This document shows positions 1 to 6,555 of a stretch of 8,705 nucleotides of DNA, piece after piece. The stretch spans positions 1-8,705 of the forward strand of contig DHHN01000215.1 in NCBI GenBank assembly GCA_002403295.1. Reading direction: 5' to 3'. The notes beneath the pieces were generated by a model. It was not told the DNA's origin. It did not search any database and saw nothing but the letters and a program-made list of their open reading frames with translations. The DNA is from a bacterium UBP1_UBA4771. GTDB lineage: Bacteria > Krumholzibacteriota > Krumholzibacteriia > Krumholzibacteriales > Krumholzibacteriaceae. Every line of letters begins with the position of its first letter. The first letter of the stretch is position 1. Made by a program: the position numbers and the translations under genes.

Positions 1-647
1 CGGCATCGCTTCTTGTACCAGGCGAAGTTGTTCACGCGGTTGAATGAGACGCAGGGCTGCAGCACGTCGACGAGCGCGAAGCCCCGGTGCGCGACCGCGA
101 GGCGGATCGTTTCGGCGAGATGGTCGACGGCGCCCGTGAAACTCCGGGCCACGAACCCCGCCCGCATGGCGACGGCGACCGCGACGGGGTTGAACCGCTC
201 GAGGATGACGCCTCCGGGCTGCGCCTTCGTCTTCATGCGCTCCTCGGATGTCGGACTCGCCTGCCCTTTCGTGAGGCCGTAGATCTGGTTGTCGTGCACG
301 ATCGCCGTGAGATCGACGTTCCGCCGGATGGCGGCGAGGAAATGGTTCCCTCCCTCGCCGTAGGCGCAGCCGTCGCCGGTCTCGACGATCACGGCGAGCC
401 CGGGGTTCGCGAGCTTCGCCCCCGTCGCGACGGGGAGCGAGCGGCCGTGCAGTCCGTTGAAGACGTTCGCGTTGAGATAGTGCGGGGCCTTGGCGGCTTG
501 CCCGATGCCGCTCACGAAGAGCACATGGCGCGGTTCGAGGCCGGCCGCGACGATCCCCCGCTTCACTCCCTCGAGGAGGGGGAAATTGCCGCAGCCGGGG
601 CACCAGGCCGTCTCGTACGCGCCGTAATCCTCGATCGAAACCATCAT
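1..647 (-). CDS. korB: 2-oxoacid:ferredoxin oxidoreductase, beta subunit (TPP-binding), C-terminus cut by window edge
   Basis: This is the thiamine-pyrophosphate-binding beta subunit of a 2-oxoacid (probably 2-oxoglutarate) ferredoxin oxidoreductase. The complex oxidatively decarboxylates a 2-oxoacid to acyl-CoA and reduces ferredoxin in the cytoplasm. The visible 215 residues include an N-terminal CPGCGN motif (C16, C19; Fe-S ligands in the family) and a GLHGRSLPVATG stretch at about 65-76. The TPP/Mg motif starts with GDG at 91-93 and ends at DNQIYGLTKGQ around 119-129. The family usually runs roughly 280-340 residues, so the C-terminal part lies beyond position 1. The first ATG overlaps the korA stop by 4 nt (ATGA), implying translational coupling. 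A second ATG follows directly at 644 and is better spaced from the GAGGGG Shine-Dalgarno, so the start could be either. Position 50, a Cys in many homologues, is Gln here (see findings). I am confident of the family; the exact substrate is an inference. Confidence 0.95.
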   Translation of the reverse strand, partial: MMVSIEDYGAYETAWCPGCGNFPLLEGVKRGIVAAGLEPRHVLFVSGIGQAAKAPHYLNANVFNGLHGRSLPVATGAKLANPGLAVIVETGDGCAYGEGGNHFLAAIRRNVDLTAIVHDNQIYGLTKGQASPTSEERMKTKAQPGGVILERFNPVAVAVAMRAGFVARSFTGAVDHLAETIRLAVAHRGFALVDVLQPCVSFNRVNNFAWYKKRC

Positions 648-2335
648 GCCCCCTCGACGCTCAGCTCCCTCAGTATGTACTCGGGAGTGAACGGAAGGCC
701 GTCGTAGCGGACGACCCGCTCGGAGATCTCGAAGCCCGTCTCGCGCCGGATGAGCCTCGCGAGCTGCGCCGTCGCGTTCCCCTCGACGGCGGCGACGAGC
801 CCGGCGTCCTCGAGCCGGCCGATGAACTGGTCCGGCACGAGCGGCCATACCTGGCTGAAGTGAAGCGTCGCCGTGTCGACGCCTTTTTCGCGAAGGGCGG
901 CGGCCGCCTCCCGGACGGCGCCGCGCGTCGAGCCCCACGAGAGCAGCAAGAGCTCGGGACGGGAGCTTCCCTCGTATTCCGGCGGGATCGTTTCGGCCCG
1001 GATCCCCGCGAGCTTGCGCAGCCGCTTTTCCACCATGACCGTTCGGACGCGGAGATCCTCGGTGAGATGCCCGTCCTCCGTGTGCTCGTCGCTGTCCGTC
1101 ACGACGAGATGCCCGCTCGCCCCGGGGATGAGGCGCGGCGACACCCCGCTCTCCGTCAGGGCGTGGCGCAGGTAGGGAACGGGCGCCGACGCGGGATCCG
1201 CGCCTGGTTTGACCCAATCGAGCGCCGCGACGTCGAACGGCGCGACGGCGCGGTAGCTGTCCGCGAGGAACTGATCGGTGAGAATGAAGACGGGGCCCTG
1301 GCACTTCTCGGCGAGAAAGAGCGCCTTCCGCGCGATATAAAAGCATTCCTCGACGCCGCCGGGCGCAAACACCGCCCGCGGAAATTCGCCGTGCCCCGCG
1401 TGCAGGACGAACTCGAGATCGGCCTGCTCCGTTCTCGTCGGGAGCCCCGTCGCCGGAGCCGGCCTCTGGGCGACGACGATCACGAGTGGAGTCTCGGTCA
1501 TGGCGGCGAGGCTCACGCCCTCGACCATGAGGGCGAATCCGCCGCCGGAGGTCGCGACGAGCGCCGGCGCCCCCGCGTACGAGGCGCCGATCGCCATGTT
1601 GATCGCGGCGATCTCGTCCTCCGCCTGCTCGACGACGACCCCCATCCGCTCCGCCATCCCGATGAGGGCGAGCGGGATCGTGGTCGAGGGCGTCATGGGA
1701 TAGAAGGCGGCGAACCGGAGCCCCGCCGATACCGCGCCGAGCGCGAGCGCCTCGTTGCCGTTCATCATGAGGCGGGCGGGCGCGGGCGGGACCGGCGCCG
1801 GCGCCAGGGGCCGCAGGCGGTCCGGTCGCCCGGCGCACCAGGCAAAGGCGCTCTCGAGCGCGCGACGGTTTTCCTCGATCGTCTCCGGATGCTTCCCGCC
1901 GAATGCTTCCTCGAGGATTCGGAAAACGATCTCCTTTTCGAGACCGAGCACCGCGCAGACCACGCCGAGCGCCGCGGTATTCTCGAACTGCTTCGAGCCG
2001 AGATCCTTGAACGGCACGCGCACGCATCGCTCGTCGGCGTCGCAGAAGGCCTCGTCCGCGATGACCAGACCGCTCGCCGAAAGCTCCGGCAGGTGCCGGA
2101 GAACCGTCTCGTCGTTCAGGGCGACGAGAACGTCGACCGTCTCGGACGGCGCCTCGATCCCGTCCGCGCCGACCCGGACGGCGAACGTGTTGTGCCCGCC
2201 TCGGATGCGCGACTCGTAGCTCTGCGTCACGACGATCGAGCGGCCGCTCCGGACGAGCGCGCGGGAGAGCAGCTCCCCGACGGTCGCGAGCCCCTGGCCG
2301 GCCTCGCCGCCGATGAGGACGTTCGTCGACTGCAC
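644..2335 (-). CDS. korA: 2-oxoacid:ferredoxin oxidoreductase, fused gamma-alpha subunit
   Basis: This is the catalytic partner of the adjacent beta subunit, about 563 residues from the chosen GTG. Residues 1 to about 175 form the gamma domain, with GEAGQG at 11-15 and a TQSYESRIRGGHN segment at 37-49. A proline/alanine-rich linker (about 178-187) joins it to the pyrimidine-binding alpha domain. That domain shows YPMTPST (212-218), EQAEDEIAAIN (236-246) and PTRTEQADL (299-307), followed by the transketolase C-terminal-like domain with LSWGST near 465-470. This fused order is a recognised form of KorA. The open frame extends upstream to 2395, but the extra 20 residues are almost all Arg/Ala and fall in a GC hairpin. 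The GTG at 2335 is preceded by AAGGGCGGG and begins exactly where family similarity starts. Gene spacing is 73 nt from ferritin upstream and a 4-nt overlap with korB downstream. No ferredoxin-like delta subunit is seen in the window. Confidence 0.94.
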   Translation of the reverse strand: MQSTNVLIGGEAGQGLATVGELLSRALVRSGRSIVVTQSYESRIRGGHNTFAVRVGADGIEAPSETVDVLVALNDETVLRHLPELSASGLVIADEAFCDADERCVRVPFKDLGSKQFENTAALGVVCAVLGLEKEIVFRILEEAFGGKHPETIEENRRALESAFAWCAGRPDRLRPLAPAPVPPAPARLMMNGNEALALGAVSAGLRFAAFYPMTPSTTIPLALIGMAERMGVVVEQAEDEIAAINMAIGASYAGAPALVATSGGGFALMVEGVSLAAMTETPLVIVVAQRPAPATGLPTRTEQADLEFVLHAGHGEFPRAVFAPGGVEECFYIARKALFLAEKCQGPVFILTDQFLADSYRAVAPFDVAALDWVKPGADPASAPVPYLRHALTESGVSPRLIPGASGHLVVTDSDEHTEDGHLTEDLRVRTVMVEKRLRKLAGIRAETIPPEYEGSSRPELLLLSWGSTRGAVREAAAALREKGVDTATLHFSQVWPLVPDQFIGRLEDAGLVAAVEGNATAQLARLIRRETGFEISERVVRYDGLPFTPEYILRELSVEGA

Positions 2336-2348
2336 GGTTCCCGCCCTT
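2336..2348 (-). promoter_or_regulatory. Ribosome binding site deciding the korA GTG start
   Basis: On the minus strand AAGGGCGGG lies a few bases before the GTG at 2335. It supports that GTG over two ATG codons further upstream, which would add an Arg/Ala-rich tail with no counterpart in the enzyme family. Confidence 0.5.
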
Positions 2349-2350
2349 CG

Positions 2351-2392
2351 GCGCGCGCGTTCCCGCCGCATGCCTGCGCGGCGGCGCGCGCG
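2351..2392 (-). other. GC-rich imperfect hairpin between ferritin and korA
   Basis: Two alternating GC runs (about 2351-2358 and 2384-2392) flank a second complementary pair (CGCCGC near 2364-2369 with GCGGCG near 2379-2384). Together they can form a bulged, very GC-rich stem-loop in the 73-nt ferritin-korA gap, just upstream of the korA Shine-Dalgarno. There is no T-run after it on either strand, so it does not look like a classical terminator. It may stabilise mRNA, partly attenuate transcription, or simply reflect local GC content. Confidence 0.35.
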
Positions 2393-2408
2393 CATCCCGT
2401 CCGTGTCC

Positions 2409-2906
2409 CTATGCCTTGAACTCCCGCTTGCCGAGCTCGCGGTCGAGCATGATGAGCCCGTTGCCGGAATCCTTGATCCGCTCGAGCATGTTCACGATGC
2501 CCGACGCCGTCGCCTCCTCCTCGACCTGCTCCTTGACGAACCAGTCGAGAAACACCTTCGCCGGGTAATCGCTCTCCTTTTCGGCGAGCTTGTAGAGCCC
2601 GTTGATCTTGCTCGTGATGAACTTCTCGTGCTCGTAGGCGCCCCGGAACGCGTCGAGTGGAGACTTCCACGCGGCTTTCGGCTTGTCGATCTGATCGAGC
2701 TCGACGCGCGCGCCGCGGTCGCGCAGATGCTCGAAGAACTTCATCGCGTGTGAGTCCTCCTCCTTGGCCTGAACGCGCATCCAGCCGGCGAACCCGTCGA
2801 GGTTGACCGAATGGAAGTACGCCGCCATCGACAGGTAGAGGTAGGACGAATAGAGCTCGTGGTTTATCTGATCGTTGAACGCCGCGACGACCCTTTTGCC
2901 GATCAC
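2409..2906 (-). CDS. ftnA: Bacterial non-haem ferritin
   Basis: This is an iron-storage ferritin of 165 residues, typical of the FtnA family, which assembles into a 24-subunit cytoplasmic shell. It oxidises Fe(II) at a ferroxidase centre and stores it as a ferric mineral. The ligands fall at the same numbers I recall for E. coli FtnA: E17, E50, H53, E94, Q127 and E130 for sites A and B, and E49, E126 and E129 for the third (C) site, so the enzyme looks fully active. The start is a GTG six nt after the desulfoferrodoxin stop; the GGGAG used as Shine-Dalgarno lies inside the end of that gene, so the two are almost certainly co-transcribed. In this context ferritin would remove the free iron that reacts with peroxide. 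A bacterioferritin is unlikely because sequence and ligand spacing follow the FtnA pattern. Confidence 0.96.
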   Translation of the reverse strand: MIGKRVVAAFNDQINHELYSSYLYLSMAAYFHSVNLDGFAGWMRVQAKEEDSHAMKFFEHLRDRGARVELDQIDKPKAAWKSPLDAFRGAYEHEKFITSKINGLYKLAEKESDYPAKVFLDWFVKEQVEEEATASGIVNMLERIKDSGNGLIMLDRELGKREFKA

Positions 2907-2912
2907 GCCGGA

Positions 2913-3290
2913 TCACTCTCCCTTCCAGAGACGGTGGATGTTGCAGTATTCCCGCGCGTACACCTTCGCCGCCTTCACGAAAAATACGGCCTCGGGCTCT
3001 TCGCCGGGCTTCAGGAACCTCCGGTACGCCTCGCCGTCCGCGACGAGCTGGATCCACTCGATCCAGTGCTTCTCCTCCATCGGATGCGGCGCCGAGCCGA
3101 CTTTCACCCGGTACCCGCCCTCGATCTTCTCGATGACGGGGACGTGCTTCTCCTTCGATGCGTCGGTCGTATTCTCCTCGAGGAGCTTCATCGGCTCTCC
3201 GCAGCAGACGAGCTCGCCGGCGCCCCCGTGGAGCACCTCCACGATGTTGCCGCATTTCTCGCACGTGTAGATCTCGAGCTTCCGCGCCAT
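2913..3290 (-). CDS. dfx: Desulfoferrodoxin (two-iron superoxide reductase)
   Basis: This protein reduces superoxide to hydrogen peroxide without releasing oxygen, the usual strategy of anaerobes; electrons normally come from rubredoxin. At 125 residues it matches the family. The N-terminal rubredoxin-like FeS4 centre is complete (C10, C13, C29, C30). The C-terminal active-site Fe(His4Cys) ligands are all present at H49, H69, H75, C116 and H119, with the conserved E47-K48 pair beside H49. These positions agree with what I recall for Desulfovibrio desulfoferrodoxin. The frame is open to 3323, but the ATG at 3290 has a near-perfect AAAGGAGG ten nt upstream and starts at the family N-terminus. 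It is the first gene after a 148-bp gap with a possible promoter, and is followed after 6 nt by ferritin. The peroxide it makes would be a substrate for the rubrerythrin encoded just upstream. Confidence 0.97.
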   Translation of the reverse strand: MARKLEIYTCEKCGNIVEVLHGGAGELVCCGEPMKLLEENTTDASKEKHVPVIEKIEGGYRVKVGSAPHPMEEKHWIEWIQLVADGEAYRRFLKPGEEPEAVFFVKAAKVYAREYCNIHRLWKGE

Positions 3291-3300
3291 CGCGCTCCGC

Positions 3301-3308
3301 CTCCTTTC
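3301..3308 (-). promoter_or_regulatory. Strong Shine-Dalgarno fixing the desulfoferrodoxin start
   Basis: The minus strand reads AAAGGAGG here, followed by ten bases and then the ATG at 3290. It rules out the longer frame beginning at 3323, whose start codon would lie upstream of this site. Confidence 0.75.
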
Positions 3309-3347
3309 GCCGCCCCCGGCCACGAGGTTTCCGCGCGGCGGCGGCGC
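3309..3347 (-). other. Possible 5'-UTR hairpin upstream of desulfoferrodoxin
   Basis: CGCCGCC at 3309-3315 is complementary to GGCGGCG at 3338-3344 (or the repeat of it at 3341-3347). A stem could therefore form in the leader and end directly against the Shine-Dalgarno. Both arms are simple GC-rich triplet repeats, so chance pairing is likely in this genome. Confidence 0.25.
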
Positions 3348-3382
3348 CTCATACGGTTTTATCGGATACCCCGCTCTTCCAC

Positions 3383-3401
3383 GACATACATTCTACCATA
3401 C
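3383..3401 (-). promoter_or_regulatory. Candidate extended -10 promoter for dfx-ftn-kor, with a 6-bp direct repeat
   Basis: The 148-bp rubrerythrin-dfx gap contains an isolated AT-rich island in otherwise very GC-rich DNA. On the minus strand it carries TGGTAGAAT (plus-strand 3390-3398), which fits an extended -10 element, although no good -35 is visible 17 bp upstream. TGTATG occurs twice, 12 bp apart, on either side of the TAGAAT core, suggesting an operator-like arrangement. It is not a PerR box. Assignment rests on base composition and the -10 match only. Confidence 0.4.
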
Positions 3402-3438
3402 ACCCGAGCCCGCGCGCGCGTTTGATTCCCGGCCGCGC

Positions 3439-4011
3439 TCAGTAGTTCTCGCCGTGGAGCTCGAAGTGCGCCCGCGGATGCGCGCAGGCGAGGCAGATCT
3501 CGGGGGCTTCCGCGCCCTCGTGGAGATACCCGCAGTTGCGGCACCGCCAGACGGCCTTCCCGGCGCGCTTGAAGACGCGCCCCTTCTCGATATTCTCCCG
3601 CAGCGCCAGGTAGCGCTTCTCGTGCTGCTTCTCGGCGACGGCGATCGCCTCGAAGATCCCGGCCACGTTCGCGAAGCCCTCCTCGCGGGCCGTCTTCGCG
3701 AAAGACGGGTACATTTCCGTCCACTCGTAATGCTCGCCACCGGCCGCCTCGGCGAGATTCTCGGCCGTCGCGCAGATCGTGCCGGCGGGGAATGCGGCCG
3801 TTATCTCGACCTCACCGCCCTCGAGAAGCTTGAAGAGCCGCTTCGCGTGCTCCTTCTCCTGATTCGCCGTCTCCTCGAAGATGGCCGCCATCTGCTCGTA
3901 CCCCTCCTTCTTCGCCTGGCTCGCGAAATAGGTGTAGCGATTGCGGGCCTGCGACTCTCCGGCGAAGGCGGTCAGGATGTTCTTTTCGGTCTTCGTTCCC
4001 TTGAGCGGCAT
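3439..4011 (-). CDS. rbr: Rubrerythrin (ferritin-like diiron domain plus C-terminal rubredoxin domain)
   Basis: Rubrerythrin is a cytoplasmic NADH-linked peroxidase of anaerobes that reduces hydrogen peroxide to water at a diiron centre. It receives electrons through its own rubredoxin domain. The 190-residue length is normal. The diiron ligands are E19, E52, H55, E96, E127 and H130 (with E93 nearby), in the usual EEtanQEkeH and EkqHE contexts. The C-terminal rubredoxin iron site is C157-x2-C160 and C173-x2-C176, and the protein ends in the typical FEL...NY tail. The ATG is preceded by GGGAGGT at good spacing. It lies 50 nt after the metal-permease stop on the same strand, so it is probably the last gene of the perR transcription unit, and 148 nt before desulfoferrodoxin. 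Family PerR regulation is well known for rubrerythrin; here it is inferred from position. Confidence 0.97.
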   Translation of the reverse strand: MPLKGTKTEKNILTAFAGESQARNRYTYFASQAKKEGYEQMAAIFEETANQEKEHAKRLFKLLEGGEVEITAAFPAGTICATAENLAEAAGGEHYEWTEMYPSFAKTAREEGFANVAGIFEAIAVAEKQHEKRYLALRENIEKGRVFKRAGKAVWRCRNCGYLHEGAEAPEICLACAHPRAHFELHGENY

Positions 4012-4061
4012 CGCGCGTACCTCCCTGTTCAAGAATCGATCGTCATGCTGCGTCTCGAAGT

Positions 4062-5330
4062 CTATTTCGCGCCGTTCGGGCGCTCGACCCTCACGGCCGT
4101 GTACCCCAAGGCCTCGACGGCCGTTGCGAGCTCCTCCTCGTCGAAACCCGCTCCGGCGACGATCGCCTCGCCCGTCTCGAGATCGACCGAGGCGGATGTG
4201 ACGCCGGGGCTCTCCGCGAGCGCCCGCCGTACGGCCGCCGCGCAGTGGTTGCAGGTCATGCCGGCGATCGCGAAGCGCGCCGTTCTCTCCGTTTCGGCGG
4301 GACGCGGAACGTCGCCGACCCGCCTCGGCTTGAAGAACGCGCCGGCGAGGACTCCGAGGAGGAGGATGGCGGCGGCCGTCTGCGCCCACCCGGGAAGCAT
4401 CCGGTGAGCGTGCGTCATCACATGAGCGCCGCGGGCGGTGAAGAAGGCGTCGAGCAGCAACCCCGCGGCCAGCGCGCTCGAGGCGACGGAGCCGAGGTAG
4501 ATCGCCGCGACGCGCCTCCCCATGATCCTCCAAACCGTCGTGACGGTCGCCGCGTTCGTCGCCGGCCCCGTCATGAGAAACACGAGCGCCGCTCCCGGCG
4601 AGACGCCCTTCGCGATGAGCGCGGCGGCGATCGGCACCGACGCCGTCGCGCATACGTACACGGGGATGCCGACCGCCATCATGACGAGCATCGCCGCGAT
4701 GCCGCCCCCGAGCACGCCGGCGAGGTAATCGTCGGGAAGGGCGGCCGAGATCGCGCCGGCGACGATAATGCCGATGATGAGCGCCTTGTCGATGTCGCGC
4801 GGAAGCGTGATGAATCCGTACCGCAGGGCGCGAGCCACGGAGCCCCGGCGGTTCCCGGCGGCGGCGCAGCATTCGGCGGTGCATGCGAGATGAGGCTCCT
4901 CGGCCGAGCCCTTTTCGTATCCGAACGCGTTCACGAGGGCGCCGCCGAAAAGACCGCTCGCGAGCGCGACGACGGGGCGGAAGATCGCGAAAACCGGCCC
5001 GAGAAGCGAATACGTCACGAGAATGCTGTCCACTCCGGTTTGCGGCGTCGAGATGAGAAAGGACGTCGTCGCTCCCGCGCCCGCGCCGTGGCGGCGCAGA
5101 GACGCCGCGACCGGAATGACGCCGCAGGAGCACAGCGGCAGCGGCACGCCGAAGACGGCGGCCTTCACGACCTGCCAGAGCCCCCTCCCGCCGAGGTGCC
5201 GTTCGACGACCTCGGGCCTCACGAGAACGGAAAGGACGCCGGCCACGAGAAAGCCGAGGAGAAGATACGGCGACATCTCGCGAAGCGTCTCCCAGATCGA
5301 GATCGCGAACCGGACGAGAAAATCAGGCAT
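4062..5330 (-). CDS. Metal-efflux permease (ArsP/DUF318-like, SO_0444 Cu/Zn type) with C-terminal HMA domain
   Basis: A 422-residue inner-membrane protein with roughly eight to nine hydrophobic segments (about 18-38, 52-68, two in 103-133, 183-199, two in 205-242, 246-265, 273-296 and 315-333). It has the permease signature PLPLCSCGVIP (63-73) followed by a GAGATTSFLISTPQTGVDS stretch, typical of the family that includes the Shewanella SO_0444 copper/zinc exporter. A cytosolic-loop cluster C150, C154, C155 and a further C227 could contact metal. Residues 350-422 form a heavy-metal-associated domain with GMTCNHC (C360, C363), which binds soft metals such as Cu(I) or Zn(II). The ATG at 5330 overlaps the upstream gene by 8 nt and has AAGGGGGG as Shine-Dalgarno; the longer frame to 5354 lacks this support. 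Export of Cu/Zn is inferred from family and HMA domain; arsenicals are less likely. Its place in a PerR operon suggests metal control under peroxide stress. Confidence 0.88.
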   Translation of the reverse strand: MPDFLVRFAISIWETLREMSPYLLLGFLVAGVLSVLVRPEVVERHLGGRGLWQVVKAAVFGVPLPLCSCGVIPVAASLRRHGAGAGATTSFLISTPQTGVDSILVTYSLLGPVFAIFRPVVALASGLFGGALVNAFGYEKGSAEEPHLACTAECCAAAGNRRGSVARALRYGFITLPRDIDKALIIGIIVAGAISAALPDDYLAGVLGGGIAAMLVMMAVGIPVYVCATASVPIAAALIAKGVSPGAALVFLMTGPATNAATVTTVWRIMGRRVAAIYLGSVASSALAAGLLLDAFFTARGAHVMTHAHRMLPGWAQTAAAILLLGVLAGAFFKPRRVGDVPRPAETERTARFAIAGMTCNHCAAAVRRALAESPGVTSASVDLETGEAIVAGAGFDEEELATAVEALGYTAVRVERPNGAK

Positions 5331-6135
5331 GGCGCCCCCCTTCGCGGGCCGCACCGCTCATCCCCTCGTGGGCGAGCGCGAAATCGTATTTCACCGGATC
5401 CTCCGGCGCGAACGTCCGGAAACCCTCCGTCACCTCGCGGGCCGTCGCGTGATCGGCGGCGCGCCGCCGGGTGAGACCGAGCGTCCATGCCGCGCGATGC
5501 ATATGAACGTCGAGCGGCACGAGCAGGAGCGCCGCGGGGATCCCCTGCCAGAGCCCCGTATCTATCTCGTCCTTTCGAATCATCCACCTGAGATACAGAT
5601 GAAGCCTCTTGCAGGCGCTTCCGTCCCGCGGGGACGGAAGCAGGCATCGGCGGAACCCGCCGCCGCGCCGGCGAATCTCCTCGGCGAAGAGCCCGGCGGC
5701 GGATCCCGCGTCGCGGTCGCTCGAATCGAGCCGCGAGCGGAAGAGCTCCCCGAGCGAGCCGTGCGCGGCCATGGCGCTCCGGACGCCGCCGAGCAACCCC
5801 GCGAGATCGTCTCCCGTTATCCAGCGGTGTTTGAAACCGCGCAGGAGCGCCGCGAGGCGCCGGGGCGGAGTTTCGTCGAGAAACGCCGCCGGAGAGTCGC
5901 CGAGCGTCGAGAGCGCGCGCTCGACGCCCGTCCGTATCTGTTTGACGGCGCCGAAGGCGAGGGAGGAGGCGACGATCGCCGCCACCTCGCGGTCGAGCGG
6001 CTCGCGGTAGCGGTGCGCGAACTCGACCGGATCGCTCGTCCGGAGCGCGGGCCGGTTGTAGAGCCGGTAGAGCCGTTCGAGCTCCCGCGCGTCGAGCCGC
6101 CCGCTCGGCGACCGAACATCCCGAAGAGACGCCAC
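5323..6135 (-). CDS. TIGR02757/DUF2400 family protein, possible HhH-GPD-like fold
   Basis: A 270-residue cytoplasmic protein recognised as the uncharacterised TIGR02757 (DUF2400) family. Typical family segments are AAIVASSLAFGAVKQI (52-67), GFKHRW (100-105), LPSPRDGSACKRLHLYLRWMIR (166-187) and DPVKYDFAL (246-254). The C-terminal part, DTGLWQGIPAALLLVPLDVHMHR (192-214), resembles the end of the helix-hairpin-helix and the catalytic Asp segment (VDTHxxR) of endonuclease III-type DNA glycosylases, with D209 at the Asp position. That resemblance is my reading and no function is established. The start is GTG one nt after the perR stop, and its end overlaps the permease start by 8 nt, so it is firmly in the perR operon. 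No signal peptide or membrane segment is seen. Confidence is high for the family, low for any activity. Confidence 0.87.
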   Translation of the reverse strand: MASLRDVRSPSGRLDARELERLYRLYNRPALRTSDPVEFAHRYREPLDREVAAIVASSLAFGAVKQIRTGVERALSTLGDSPAAFLDETPPRRLAALLRGFKHRWITGDDLAGLLGGVRSAMAAHGSLGELFRSRLDSSDRDAGSAAGLFAEEIRRRGGGFRRCLLPSPRDGSACKRLHLYLRWMIRKDEIDTGLWQGIPAALLLVPLDVHMHRAAWTLGLTRRRAADHATAREVTEGFRTFAPEDPVKYDFALAHEGMSGAAREGGRHA

Positions 6136-6136
6136 G

Positions 6137-6544
6137 TCAGCTCACCCGCTCTTTTTTCCGGCACGAGGGGCACACGCCGAGATACTGAACGCGCCGCTCG
6201 ATGATGCGGTATCCCGTGCGACGCGCGATAATCCGGTCGGCGGCGGCTGGCGCGGGCGCCGGAGCGTCGTCTACCCGCCCGCACCGCACGCATCGCACGT
6301 GGTGGTGTTCGCCGTGCCCGCCGTCATAGCGCATCTGCGGGCCGCCGAGCACGAGTCTGCGAATCATCCCCTCCCGGGCGAGAATCTCCAGATTGCGATA
6401 GACGGTGCCGAGGCTGATGCGGGGGAGGCGCTTTCTCACGCGGAGGTAGAGCTCGTCCGCGCTCGGATGGCTCTCGAACCTCATGAGCTCCTCGAGGATG
6501 ATATCGCGCTGCTTCGAGCGCCGTATGCGTATGCGATCAGCCAT
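6137..6544 (-). CDS. perR: PerR-type peroxide-sensing Fur-family repressor
   Basis: A 135-residue Fur-family metalloregulator. Residues 1 to about 75 form the winged helix, with the recognition segment SLGTVYRNLEIL (44-55). The regulatory metal site aligns residue for residue with Bacillus subtilis PerR: H26 (PerR H37), D74 (D85), H80 (H91), H82 (H93) and D93 (D104). The Asp at the last position, rather than the Glu of Fur, argues for peroxide sensing by iron-catalysed oxidation of H26/H80. The structural zinc site is C85-x2-C88 and C125-x2-C128. The ATG at 6544 starts the expected N-terminus, about 11 residues shorter than the Bacillus protein, and has no Shine-Dalgarno. A Fur/PerR-type palindrome overlaps the predicted transcription start, implying autorepression. 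It heads a same-strand run leading to rubrerythrin. Fur or Zur functions are less likely given D93 and the neighbours. Confidence 0.93.
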   Translation of the reverse strand: MADRIRIRRSKQRDIILEELMRFESHPSADELYLRVRKRLPRISLGTVYRNLEILAREGMIRRLVLGGPQMRYDGGHGEHHHVRCVRCGRVDDAPAPAPAAADRIIARRTGYRIIERRVQYLGVCPSCRKKERVS

Positions 6545-6555
6545 ATTATTAATAA

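Noticed and set aside
2336..2395. A longer KorA N-terminus beginning at an ATG at 2395
   Set aside because: The extra 20 residues are nearly all Arg and Ala, derive from a GC hairpin, and have no family counterpart. A GTG with a ribosome site starts exactly at the conserved domain.
860..2419. A 519-codon open frame on the plus strand
   Set aside because: It lies entirely antisense to korA, is dominated by Arg/Asp/Gly from GC-rich third-position effects, and has no recognisable domain. Shadow frames of this kind are expected opposite real genes at this GC content.
2227..3264. A 345-codon minus-strand frame across dfx, ferritin and korA
   Set aside because: It is Arg-rich and in the wrong frame for three well-identified genes whose metal ligands are all intact.
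3411..3420. Run of alternating CG
   Set aside because: Short simple repeat in an intergenic GC-rich context; no evidence of function.
4245..5474. A 409-codon plus-strand frame and long Arg-rich minus-strand frames such as 3439-5133
   Set aside because: They overlap the permease, rubrerythrin and DUF2400 genes in other frames and show low-complexity Arg/Gly/Asp composition. The competing frames contain clear conserved motifs.
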